Part shown: positions 23,891 through 35,400 of the stretch, in pieces
Layout: each line of letters begins with the position of its first letter
Numbering within the stretch: position 1 is the first letter of the stretch
NCBI GenBank assembly: GCA_022828595.1
Contig: JAKGHH010000008.1
Span: forward strand, 4,028,728 to 4,092,727
DNA from: Nelumbo lutea
Lineage: Eukaryota > Streptophyta > Magnoliopsida > Proteales > Nelumbonaceae
Direction of reading: 5' to 3'
DNA: 64,000 nucleotides
Position numbers and translations under genes: made by a program
The notes under the pieces: generated by a model
The model's input: only the letters and a program-made list of their open reading frames with translations
Databases searched by the model: none
What the model was told of the DNA's origin: nothing

Positions 23891-23937
23891 GTACAGTTGA
23901 TAAGTATCAGTTCGGAATTGATGCTGACACGACCAAA

Positions 23938-24492
23938 AGGAGATGAGATTTGTAAGATGAAAATGCAAAGGCAGGTTGTGGGCAAATGGACCAAGACGCT
24001 TTAGAGGATACTAGCAGAAAGGGCCCTTGCTCAAAGGAGTGGTGGTTTATTTAAAATATGGTCATACAAAAATCGATTAAATTATAAAATATTTAGGGAT
24101 TCAAAAAGTGTTTATTTTCTTGGATTTCAAGCTAAATCCTTTAATTTTATTGTAAAACAATATACTAAACTGAATTTTCAATTAAAAATCCTGTGCTACC
24201 TCATTGTTGTTCTTTGGAATAAATAACTCAATTTATTCATACTTGTTAAAGAATGGATGCAGATAGAGCTCTTTAAAATACTAAGTTGGAGATGAACATG
24301 TCAAATGTACAAACATTTTTTACAAATTTAAAACAAAAAAAACATCAACCAAATCGCCAATACAAGGTTGAGTAAATAGGCATGGGGATGGACTGAAATG
24401 CTGTAACTGAGATTCAACACAAATGGAGACGAGATTCCTTACATGAAAATGCAAAGGCGAGCTGTGGGCAAACCGGCCAAGGCGCTTTAGAG
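23938..24492 (+). repeat. Pair of about 69-bp direct repeats upstream of MDN1
   Basis: Copies at 23938-24006 and 24424-24492 share GAGA[T/C]GAGATT, ATGAAAATGCAAAGGC and CGCTTTAGAG with about 85% identity by eye. The DNA between them is unrelated. They may be ends or copies of a small unclassified transposon. Confidence 0.7.
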
Positions 24493-24886
24493 CATATGGG
24501 ATTAAATGGAAACGAAAAGTGTGTAAACAAATTAATGTGCATATGAAGCATGTCCAGTCAATATCAAATTAGGCCCATATAAGATTTTCTGATGATAATA
24601 CCAGGAATGATGATGTCATCATCGGGAGATGTTCCCAATACATGGCAAGGATATGGTGTAGGATGTTGTGGGGGCTGATTTGAAGTTGTCCCCGTCTATT
24701 AGGCATTAGCCTTAATTCTTAAAATGCTGTGCACAACACTCTATAGCTACATCTTGTAAAATTGCGCGTACTATTTCTTGTCTTTTATGGGATGTTCCCG
24801 ATCAATGTGCAATTGTGATACATTGTCCACATGACGTGGCCAACATTTTTTATGTGATTGTCATCTTAGCGTTGAAGTGGGGAATT

Positions 24887-25058
24887 GGGATATGCTCTTC
24901 ACATAGGCCACCTCACACTGACCTCACTGGCACATCTCACCATACATTGGGAACATCTCTCATGAGTAATAACATATAAGTACAGGAAATGTTTCCAATG
25001 CACAGTGAGATGTGACTGTGAGGTTGGTGTGAGGCGTCCTGTGTGAGGAGTAGATCCC
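24887..25058. mobile_element. Foldback (MITE-like) element
   Basis: A left arm (24887-24959) and right arm (24986-25058) are inverted complements with about 80% identity by eye. Both include CCTCACAC, ACCTCAC, CACATCTCAC, CATTGG[G/A]AACAT. The loop is about 26 bases. No ORF is present. The inner word also pairs with 24626-24645, a second inverted copy 300 bp to the left. Superfamily and target duplication are unresolved. Confidence 0.72.
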
Positions 25059-26892
25059 GTCTTCAAAGCGGGATGTTGTGCCTTCAAGGTGTTCAAATGA
25101 TTTTTGCTTTCAATTGATTTTAGGCTCCCACTAACACCATCCAACCACGGCGTATCGGGAATATAGTGTTATTAAGGCTCATGCTGAAAGGAGTGTGAAT
25201 CAATGTTTTCAAAACCGGACCGACCGAACAGTCAAATAAAAAAAAAGGGAACCGATCAATTAACTGTTTTCGTTTTACCCTAGAACTGTCTTTTGGCTAA
25301 AAATCGTTGATTTGGTTAGCAAACCACTTACCCAAACTGTTCAACGATTTTTTGCCATTTTTATTTTTTTGTTAGAATGGGCCGTATGTTCGATTCGAAC
25401 GGTCAAACCATTCGACCCGAGAATCAAACCCCTGAAGGATTCATTGTCCGATGCAAACCCTTTTATATTATTTTGTATCTACTTGTATGGTTGTATCCTA
25501 CATATTTGTTTTGTTTTTAAAGGTTGAAGTACTATATTATGAACAACTTGTATCTCAATGGGATGAGTATCAAAAGAAAGGGAGTTATGTGGGCAGCCCT
25601 TGGCCAACTTAGCCATGGGCTGACAAGTTGCATCTTCTATTTACATGACAATAGGAAACATAGCAAGAAATAGCTATAGTCGTCGTCAAAAGCCAATAGC
25701 ATGATCAAGGCAAAACATTCCTCTCTTGTAGTTGTAATGCATGGAACACTTTTTGCGAGTTTGAACATAAAACCACATTCCCAGGATTCCATTGTTGTCA
25801 AAGGTATGTAATACAACAAGAGGTCAGCTTGATCAATTAAATCTAATGCGCTGTTTAGATAGTTTGCATTTTTTAAAAATGTCAAAGTATAAATTACATA
25901 AAATATTTTTACTTTGTTTGCTTTTCGAAACATAAGTACCATTTTTATTTGGTAGAAGCATGTTTCTTTGTACTTTCAGCGATTGTTTTCGATGGGCCTG
26001 AGACCGGTGATGACAGTCCAACTCTAACAGCAGCAAAAGGCACATACTTTTGTAATTCTGCCACCATATATTCCCAAACAGGTTAGATTCTTCGTTAAGA
26101 TGAGAATAGGTTATAAATAATAGTTTCTGCATCAGTGAATATGATAATATATGTCAAATGTTTAACCCGGAATGTAAATTTTGGCGGTAAATCTTGTTTA
26201 TAATTCAGACCATATTGTGAGGGCCTAGAATTTTGAAAACCGTGGTTAACGATGATGACCAGAAGATTAACCCTGGTTAATGATGACTAGAAGGCTCTAC
26301 GACATAATTTGGTGATTCCTGAAATATTTCTCATTCCTGACAAACCATATATAAATAGCAATGGCGTACCATCCAAAGCATCAGAATAAAATGTTTATTT
26401 GAGAGAGAAATGCTAAGAGCATTAATTCACAAAACCCATGATCCTAGAAATAGATTATTTAGATTGTGCCGCAAATAAAACAGCTTATGCAAAACTACAT
26501 TCAAGCAACAAATAATTCAAATATTCAACAAACTCATAACATAACACGCACTCTTTAACTGTTTATCTTGTTGGTAAAAAAAAGTGTATCTTTTGACTGA
26601 AACAGAAATACTAATAACACTCCAGAAAACAACAGAAAATGAGGAGGAATGGCCAATTTCCAAATTCATTTTAAACAAAACTTAAAGTTCGAGGGAATAG
26701 AAATCAAAAGAGATTGCTGCAGTTTTTTATTAGTCTCTTTAGTAGTAAATTTGCCCGATTTATGATGAATCCATATCCAATGAATAGAGTAAACAGAACC
26801 ATAAACCCATTCCAATGACACGAAAAAAATAAGATTTGAAATAGGTAAATTCCTAATAAAACACCGGTTGCAACACCTTGTGAAAAACACTA
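25059..26892. other. Intergenic, no gene recognised
   Basis: Mostly AT-rich. There is a short duplication of GTTAA[C/T]GATGA..AGAAG near 26246-26295. No ORF with recognisable similarity or convincing splice structure was found. Confidence 0.5.
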
Positions 26893-27716
26893 GGGCTCCG
26901 TTTGGTTTGTGAGATGGGATGTAAAAATATTCCTTTTTCTCTTATTTGTTATGAGGAAAATAGGGGGTGGGTTGAGAAAAACATGGGATACGAGATACCA
27001 AAATCGTGGAATCAGGATTGCACCAAAACAGTGCAATCTCAGTGGAAAAACTCGAGAAAACTCGAGTTTTGTTTCCACCCCACTATCTTTGGTAGTTGAC
27101 AATCAAAACCACTGGCTGACCGGCGATTTCTTCTTTGGTTTTCACCCCCGTTGTTGTCAGTAGCCAATTGAAGAGATCTAAGTTCGCAAAACCTCTCCGC
27201 TCTTTCCACCATGGTAGAATCCATAGCGAAGAGATCTAGGTTCACATACATAGATCAAAGAGGTTTCTGCAATGGTACAACCTAAATTTGAATTCACATA
27301 CACGGATTGAAGAGGTTTTCGCCATGGTAAAACCCATATTGGTGCAGAAACAAATCGAAGGTTTTCTTCCATGGTAGAACTTAGATCTGGTTCACAGACA
27401 CAAATCAAAGAGGTTTACACAAATCGCAAACACAGATTGAAGGAATTCATCGATTCCAGTTTCGTAGGACATAACATCGTCGACGACAATCCTCACCAAG
27501 GCATTCACCGGCAAGGAATCCGTTGATTCCAGTTTCACAGGAGGTAGGTTCTTCGAGACCTGCAAGGTGGACTTTGTTTTGCGTTGGGTAATTTTCCTAC
27601 TATTTTCCCATATAAAACCAAACAATGGTAAGTTTAATATTTACACCTCCCCCCCCCCCCTCCCCATCCCATCTTTTCCCATCCCACCCAAACCTTCCTA
27701 CAAACCAAAAGGAGCC
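26893..27716. mobile_element. Non-autonomous TIR transposon with internal minisatellite
   Basis: The left end GGGCTCCGTTTGGTTTGT and right end ACAAACCAAAAGGAGCC are inverted repeats of about 18 bp with one or two mismatches. TA (or CTA) flanks each end, compatible with a 2-3 bp target duplication as in Harbinger- or mariner-type elements. Both ends run into GATGGGATG/CATCCCATC words. The 820-bp interior has no transposase. It contains five or so degenerate repeats of about 60 bp. Confidence 0.65.
27174..27425. repeat. Degenerate minisatellite, about 4-5 units of about 60 bp
   Basis: Recurring words are AGATCTA[A/G]GTTC, CACA.AC[A/G]., GA[T/A][T/C]..AGAGGTTT and CCATGGTA[G/A]AA. The units diverge by roughly 20-30% by eye. 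They lie inside the TIR element. Confidence 0.7.
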
Positions 27717-27800
27717 TACCTGATTGGATCTAGGGAACTTGATCCAAAGAGGTTTGAGAATTTTCATTCACTAAGGCTGCATTTTTTGACGTGTAAATTC

Positions 27801-27911
27801 AAATTTTACACCATGGAGAAATGTGAACCGGTTAGTGATCTATGGAATTTGGGACCAGTTGATTTTGAAAATTTACACCGATCATATTTGGTTTTCTATG
27901 GTGTAAAATTT
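27801..27911. repeat. Perfect 14-bp inverted repeat pair
   Basis: AAATTTTACACCAT (27801-27814) and ATGGTGTAAAATTT (27898-27911) are exact reverse complements separated by 83 bases. They may be TIRs of a very small MITE. Confidence 0.75.
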
Positions 27912-28839
27912 CAAACTAGGTCTCGACGGAAAAAAGGTGAACAAGCAATGCTTACGTAGTGAATCTTATGCAGTGCTTCAATGCGTACACTGGCAAGATT
28001 TGTGCTGATATGCCACTCGCCACCGCCGGAGCTGGAGAAGATTGCAGGATTTGCATTATCGCCGTTGGGAGTTCTGTGTTCTTTGAAGAAGACGATGAAC
28101 AAGGGAGGTAGTAGGTAGGAGAAAAAGGAATATAAGGAGGAGAAGAAAAGAGAGAGGAGAGAGAGGCTAGAGAGGGAGCGAAAAAGGGATCCGACCAAAG
28201 GTGGGGGATGCCATCATCACACTGGTTCACTATCTTCTTCGATCGAACAAAGAGGAGACATGAAGTAACCATTGGACAGAGGAAGAGGAAGGTAAAGTAT
28301 TACATCGATTTTATCGATATAAACTTTCCACTGATTTTCAATGAATATAATGACAAGAATGAACTTTTACACCAATTGATGAGGTATATTAACACCTCTA
28401 CTAAACGCAGCCAAAGTAGCCACATTCTGAACCCAATTCTCTAATTTTTTGAGCTACTGATTTCCAGTACAAAGATCACGATTTTTGAATTGTACGAGAA
28501 ACAGACTATTGTTTAAATAACTTGACTTCCACACTTGAGCCCATAAATTATGTACCTCCAAGCCTTTTTTGTTTTTTTAAGGGACAAGTTTACCATTTTA
28601 AATAACGAGACTTGCTACATATTTGTATTTATACTCTTTTCAAACTAAACCTATAGTAAGCTTGCAAAAAGTAGGTCAAATGCGGGATCTCTTCTTAGCA
28701 GTTTGATACCACTATTCATTTGAGGTGAGTTACGATGATAGAGTTGTGATGGTTGAGCACTTGTGTTCAGAAGAAGCTACCTAAAGTAGCTCAGTATCAC
28801 AGTTGTGTTTCTGATCATGTTTGGAACTCAGTGGCATGC
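27912..28839. other. Intergenic, no gene recognised
   Basis: A GA-rich stretch at about 28110-28190 and a GATTTTATCGATATAAA palindromic word near 28305 are the only notable features. Confidence 0.45.
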
Positions 28840-31100
28840 TTCCGGATTTTTACTAAACATAGTTTCTGGCATTCCCGTTTGGGGCATAACTCATGATGTC
28901 AAATCTGCCAATTATGTCTCGAAAGCCCTCCCAAACAGGCACTTTATGTATGAGTCTAGATCGGTTAACTAATTCCAACTTACCTATCCACCTTCTTGCT
29001 GCCACCAATGTTCCCAAAGGTGTCATTAGACAGATTGAAGCCACCATGGATAATTTTCTTTGGTCTGGTTTTAATTTGGAGGGTAAGCATCATTGGATTA
29101 GCTGGAGTGAGATTTGTCATCTTCTTATTGAAGGTGACCTCCATATTTGAAGCCTAGAAGAATTTTTAAAATGTTTTAGTTTGGTGTCTCATTGGGCATC
29201 CTTAATTCTTTCGTGCTAAATATTTCCAAAACAAACATGCTCACCTAGCAAAGCTGCCTGCCTATTCGAAGTCTTATACCTGTAGGACTTGTTACAAGTT
29301 GATTGATGTGCTATTGGACCATTTGATGTGGCAAATATATAGGTAGTAATGGCAATGTTCATTTTTTTGGCTAGATCGCTGGCTCCCTTCTGGTTGTTTG
29401 CTTAATGTGGTTGAAGACCCTGATTCTGTTGATGTCTCTCTTCGGATTTGTGGTGTGCTTGATGTTGATGGTACGTAGTTGGGATCTTAGTAAGGTGGAG
29501 GGTTCTCTTCCTATCTAGCTCATTAACCAAATCCAATCTAGTGGGATTCAAATTTCCAACCAAAAAAGACAGGTTTGTGTGGTTGCATAATTCTAATGGT
29601 GTTTTTTACCACCAAATTAAATCGGCTTGAGAAGTTGTAAGAAGGAACCCCCTGGACGTTTTTCAGTGGATTTGGAACAATAAGATTCCCACAAAAATAT
29701 CTTACTTCTGTTGGAAGCTCCAGAAGCTAGCGCAGGGTTGAGTTTATGCTGAAATTCAACGAATTGGAATTCCATTACCGTCAAAATTAATGTTCTTGTT
29801 ATAGTCTCCCACAACTGGATCTCTTGATTACCTTTTTATTCATGGTGCTTTATCAAGAAAGGTTTCAATCATCTTCAGCATAACTTTGGGAGTACAAGTC
29901 TTTGATTCGGTTTCTATTAACTCAACGCTTCAAAGATGGTTTTTGATTGCTAGACCAAAGAATTTCTCATTTTTATTTTATTGATGCTATTTGCCCACTT
30001 ATCATTTGCTGTAGATTTGGAAAGAAGGAAATTAAAGGAGATGGGACTTGCGGGAAATTTTCTTGCTGTGGATATGTTATCTTTCAAGTCAAGAAGTGGA
30101 TCCTGGAGATTCATCTCACGGTTGTCAACTCAAGTTTAAACCAAACCCAAGAACTTGCTCTTAAGGGGGTGTTCTTTTTTTGGATTTTAAGATGGGGAAA
30201 GTTGGTCAATAGGATTTTGATTCCCATTGATTAGGAATTTCATGTTCATTTTTCAAATTTATGTAGAGATAGAGAAAGTTTATTTTCTTGGGTAAGGGTA
30301 AGTGATACCCATATCTTAGGTGAATAAATGACTTTCCCACCTAGGGGGGAAAATTGCTAACATTTGAATGGGACAAAATTGCCCCTTTTAATAATGGATT
30401 TTTATGGCTAAAATGGTCATTACCTTATTTACCTAAGAAATAAAAGAAAATGGATAAATGCATTTACACGCGTAAGTGTTTCTCAAGAAAAACCTGCCTA
30501 AGTCATTGTATTTACTTGGATAAATAACTTAGCAAAAAGCAAACGATGCCTAATTGTTTAAGAATCCCCAATCGGAAACCTAGATGTAGGAGGGTTCAAT
30601 TAACTTTTGCTCATTCCCCTTTAGAGGGTTATTTTAAGCTAAACACGGGTGGTGCTTCCCAGGGTAATCATGGAATTGGTGGAGATCGGTGGAGTACCAT
30701 CGGAGATGAGCACGGTAGTTTAATCGCCATGTTTCATTCTTACCATGGTGGTGGTGAACAATTTAATTTAATGGTTGAAGCTTTCACTTTGAAGGACGGC
30801 CTAATGTTGGCCAAATCTTTGGGGATCCAAAAAAGTTTAGGCTTTCAATATTTCCATGTTCTCGTTTAGCTTCTTTGGAAAAACCTCATTTTTACCACAT
30901 TTTCTTCGGTAAATTGGCACTGACAGATTGAGGTGGGAAGAGATTTGCTCTTTCGTGGATGTTACTTTCTTTCACACGTTAAGGGAGGATAATCAATGGT
31001 TGATGCATTAGTTGATATGGCTTCTGATACTCATGATTATATCATTTTTTTATTCCCGTTCCCGTAGTGCCCTGCCTATAGTCATCCATGATATTATTCA
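28840..31100 (+). mobile_element. LINE ORF2 3' pseudogene with RNase H
   Basis: Left to right: a post-RT block (28960-29150) with LPIHLLAATNVPKGVIRQIE and FLWSGFNLEGKHHWISW, then FFWLDRWLPSGCLL (about 29360-29410). Next come a zf-RVT start WIWNNKIPTKISYFCWKL (about 29660-29720), KERN-type residues near 30020, and an RNase H-like domain (30546-30869) with GYFKLNTGGASQGNHGIGG and EAFTLKDGLMLAKSLGI. Stops and frameshifts occur throughout. The RT catalytic part is absent. The 3' end is diffuse. Confidence 0.82.
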
Positions 31101-33260
31101 TGGTCAAGGCGATGCCTAAGCAACAAGTCACCTTTTGAGGCTCACTTCGCTTAATTGCCAATCAGTTTTGTACTTTTTATTATAAAATACTTTTTTATTT
31201 TTTGAAATTATAATTATAAAATATATATTATTAAACTAAAATATTCATTTTTATGTGTTTATATACTAATTTCTTTTTATCATTTTTCTTATTTGTTAGG
31301 GTTTAATCAACACAAGCGTTCCTAAATGTTGTATTGAATCCTCAAAGATTTCAAAATCTGAACCAATTATAAGGAAGAACTTAAAATTCTGTGTAATAAA
31401 CACATTTTCTTCTTTCATATATTTATAATTTTTTTTCCATATATTGTACTGTTACTACTACTACTTTTTCTTTTACTCTTTTCTTATAATAAAAATAAGG
31501 GTTCAACCTCTATATTTTTAAATTTCCTTTCCGTTATTTTATCTTCTCATGTATATGTTGATTTTCTATATTTTAACATGAACTTTATACTTTCCTTATG
31601 AAAATTATTTAATAAGCTATGGTTGTGGTACATAAAAAACTACTCTAGGATCTATGTTTTTTACATAAAAAATCCATAGCCTAGACAATAGGCAACAAGG
31701 TTCCCTTGTCGCCTAGCCTCACCTTGGCATCTTGAAAACTATAATATCATTCATGAGAATTGTCTTGGTTTACCTTATCTTAGGACAATGTCTTTACATA
31801 TGAAACCCAAGAAGGGTTACTATTACAAGAAAAAAAAGTCCATGATCCAATTTTTTTTTGCTCGTTGAGCAGCTAGGTGATACGGGATATTGAGCTTTCG
31901 ATTTACATGACAAAAAGAGAAGGAGCTGAATTGACACAATAAACTTTTTGTCTTTTACAAAGTTTCCTAAGGAGAACAAAACAACATTTCCTTTATTGGA
32001 TTGAAATCATTTAAAAGGCGCCACATGAACAATTGCCAATTGGTATCAGGGGTATGGGAAGCTTCCAAATCTATTTAAAGCATTTCTTTATAGTTGCAAA
32101 AAAAAAGGGGGTTTGAAAGTTGTTATGTTGAAGGTGTAGATAGGCATGTTTAGTTGAAAATTGACTTGTTGGATGCTGAAGCCAAACTCTAGCAATGGTA
32201 GTACTTATGGGATGATAGGAGTATTTGTAATGTTTTGCAGGTCAACCTGATCAAAATGAGATTGGATAAGATTTCCATTCCAAATAGAATAAACAAGGAG
32301 ATGGGAATATTCGTTATGTTGGGGGAAACCGGTTGAGGAATTAGTACTAACAAATTATTTTTCTAAACCAGGGCACTTGGTCGACGGAAGCTACTGATTG
32401 AAGGGTTATAAGAAACCTACTTCATGAAAGATTTCTTGGAGTAGAGGGGCAATATATTTTCAATAAATATAACTGTTTTGATTTTCAAAGTTGCACCCAA
32501 AGTTAATGTTGCTCATTTAGGATTCACCAGGTCATTTCTTTAATAGCACAAGGTTAACTGTTTGGGTTATTCTGGAACCCGTACCCCCATAGGTTTTTGG
32601 TTGAGCCAATTTATTCTAAACAAAACATTGGAAAGGATGAGGATTAGACTCAGATTTTGCGCACCGAAAGTTTCTTATTTTGCAAATTGGGTGCTAGCCT
32701 ACAAAATCGTTACAGGAAAAAGCCTATAACAGATTAGAATGTGACTATCTTAAACATGTTCTCCTCAAATTTGAATTTCACATGAATTGGGTGGAATAGC
32801 TAATAGAATGCATACCTGCAATGAACTACCAGATATTTGGTTAATGGAGCCCTAACTAATAGTTTCAAACCAAGTAGAGGAATTAGATAGGGGAATCCTG
32901 TACCCCATATCTTTTTGTGATATAAGTGAGGTTCTAATAAGATATCTAGAGCATAATCCTAAGGAAATAGGACCCGATTAGGGGTTAAAACCTCAAAAAG
33001 GGGACCACCTATTATTATTTTGCAACTTATAAACAATTGCTTAATATTTGCAAAAGCCAACATAGAGGCCCGTCACTCAATCAGAAACGTTCTCAGAAGA
33101 TACACAATAGCATCAACTCGAAAACCTAATTTACAAAAAATCCTTAATGTATTTATTGAGAGATGTGCTCCGCAAATTTCAAAGAATGTTGGTTAGAATT
33201 GCTCTAACTAATCAACAAAGAATGTTGGTTAGAGGAGCAACAAAGAGGAAAAAAGTATCT
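31101..33260. other. Intergenic, AT-rich, no gene recognised
   Basis: Very AT-rich at 31190-31660. The 32140-32800 stretch has short plus-strand words reminiscent of LINE zf-RVT (for example FLFCKLGASLQNRYRKKPIT) but is too decayed to call. Confidence 0.35.
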
Positions 33261-33261
33261 A

Positions 33262-33400
33262 TGAGATCCTAGCTCTAATTAATCAGAGCCACAAAGAGAA
33301 AGAAAAGCATTGGATACATGATTTAAAACAAATGTGGAAATCTAGGACCTCTGAATTATTTAAACCTGACAATGAGGCATTTCGATATCTTATTGGAGGT
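33262..33400 (+). other. Unrecognised exon-like open stretch
   Basis: The frame reads YEILALINQSHKEKEKHWIH and then a further ordinary-looking segment ending FRYLIGG, followed by a possible donor GGAG|GTATTT. The family is not recognised. It could be chance or a gene fragment. Confidence 0.25.
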
Positions 33401-33872
33401 ATTTATGTGCATGTTCTTGAGTGTTTGTAAGAGAGAGAGAGAGGCAGAGAATGTGTTGTACTCACATAGCATGTTAAGAAATAATAACACCCACTGACCA
33501 TCTCAAATACTTGGTTATTGGCCACTTCTTTTATTCTCCATCATCATTTTATTATCTAACTTTTTACAATATTATGTAGTACCAAGATGGAAAAAAATGG
33601 TACATAGGTTGTGTCCTATGCTGCAGATTCAAATTACTTCCTAGATGGATTACTTGATTAATTCCATAGGGGCCAATGCTTGATGAATCTACCAACTTTT
33701 ACACTCGAATCCATGAACCGCATCTATTAAACTTAGTAACTTGTGAGGAGAGGAGAGTATAATTACTCTTGGAAGGCCTTCCCAATGATAATCCTCTGAA
33801 TTAAAACTCATTGGGGGTGCTGTAACAATAAGACCATAACATAGCATAACTGATTCAAGCTTAGAGCTCTAC

Positions 33873-34979
33873 CTTCAGCTTTAACACTTCAACAGTCAAT
33901 GCATCTGTATCTTGAATTATTACTGGTGTTTAATTTCCTTAGTAACTGGAGGTGCTTCTTCAATAGCTTTCCGAGCCACCTCACGTTCTTTGATAACCTT
34001 GGCATTTGCCACTTCTACTTGTATTTGCACAACATTCAATACATCATTTAGCTTGGAAATTTCAAGGGCTTTTGCCTCCTCCAGATCAGTCTGTAAGTGA
34101 ATGAAGGGAAGTTATGCTGTAAATCTACTGTAATAGCATTTGTATGGATAGCCTCCATAGCCACAAAACCTTAATTTTTTCAGTAAAAGATAAGACATCT
34201 CTACCCGAAATCGCTCCTCAAACTGCAAGTGCCATGCAAGTTTTCTTTTTTTGAAGATAACTAAAAAAATTTACTAAAAGAAAAAGAAGATACAAGAAAG
34301 GTGATAAGTAATCACCCAAAGAGAAAGAAATAAAAAAAGAAAAACACCCAACAAGATTAAAACAGCCATCCATCCCAAACTACCCATGCATGGCCAACCC
34401 CTTTACACCAAAACTCTTACAACCTACACATAAATGATACAAAATAGATAAAAAAAACTCTGATCTTCATATCCCAAAAAACATACGCCCTTAACAGTCC
34501 CCAACCACCCATACCCACCACCCGGCTAAAAACCAAAACCAAAACGAAAATCCAAATCCTAATCTTAACAGTCCCCAATCTCTTTTGAATCCTGGATGCA
34601 AGCTTCTTGTTGTCTTCTGACTGCATTTTTATGTTTTCTTACTGCCTTGTAATGCCCAATGCCAAATGGAGCACCTTTTAGCCTTGCAAAAACCTTTGAC
34701 ACTGCTATCTGCTGGCGATTTTTCCTAACCATCTTAGATCTGCATCTTCTAGCTGTGTTTAAAGTTCCTGTAGCTCCTTTCAGCCTTCTGGCAAGTTCCT
34801 GGCCTCTATCCGACCCCTCCACCTCCTCCAAATCTTTTTCCTTTTCCTTGGTTCCATTCTTGAATCCTCAAATTGGCTCTTACATCCCATGAAGGACTAA
34901 ATTACTTGAGTTACAGTCAACCACTGGCTCCTCTAGCTTGTCTTTCACCTCAATTTAGGGCCCCTGTTTCTCTTGCAGC
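33873..34979 (-). pseudogene. Myosin XI coiled-coil gene fragment, broken by a LINE
   Basis: Class XI myosins are plant actin motors. This is a piece of the heavy-chain coiled coil after the IQ motifs. Exon piece 1 (34979 to about 34905; acceptor TTTCTCAG) reads AARETGAL and, after a frameshift, EVKDKLEEPV. Its continuation LAWHLQFEERFR resumes at 34240-34205, with a LINE 3' end in between. The next exon (34090-33873; acceptor CTTACAG, donor GTAGAG) gives TDLEEAKALEISKLNDVLNV, NAKVIKEREVARKAIEEAPP and, after a 4-base-type frameshift with TAA stops, TPVIIQDTDALT. Motor, IQ and tail domains are not seen nearby. It is a relic rather than a working gene. Confidence 0.85.
34241..34905 (-). mobile_element. 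LINE 3' fragment inserted in the myosin XI exon
   Basis: Low-coordinate end on the minus strand: ...TAGTTATCTTCAAAAAAAG, a LINE-style A tail, abutting the resumed myosin codons at 34240. The body is a short open segment (34831-34565) rich in Arg/Lys followed by GT-rich 3'-UTR-like sequence. There is no RT. The insertion interrupts a single myosin exon. Its 5' border is approximate, and no clean target duplication was seen. Confidence 0.6.
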
Positions 34980-35316
34980 CTGAGAAAATTTGGACAGATC
35001 ATTACCAATTATGTGTATGTTGGAAATGCATGAATCCTTACAACTATGGGCCTTGGAAAACCACACTAAAGGATCAGATCAAACCACTCTGATCTTCTTG
35101 AGTTCTCTCCTAGCAACTCTTCGTCTCTAACTACATTGAGAAATGAGTGCTGCCTTCTGAAGACTCCTGTAGTACGAATGATTTCTGTGGCAACACCAGT
35201 AAGCCTACAAGCAACAAACAATTCATGATCATAACCACTAAATACAATATCCACAACTCAAATTTAAAAGACATAATACCCACTTTTGCAACAACTGGAA
35301 TGTTAATGTTTGCTTT
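34980..35316. other. Junction region between myosin relic and RPN1 array
   Basis: On the minus strand, a good acceptor (TTGCTTGTAG near 35206) leads into an open stretch with LTGVATEIIRTTGVFRRQHS, which I do not recognise. Similarity to the array units starts at about 35317. Confidence 0.4.
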
Positions 35317-35400
35317 AAATCAACATCGTACGACAGAATCATATGCTACCATGGCAAAAGATTGAAAATTGAGTATGGGTTGGAAGGGTCATTACCTAGA

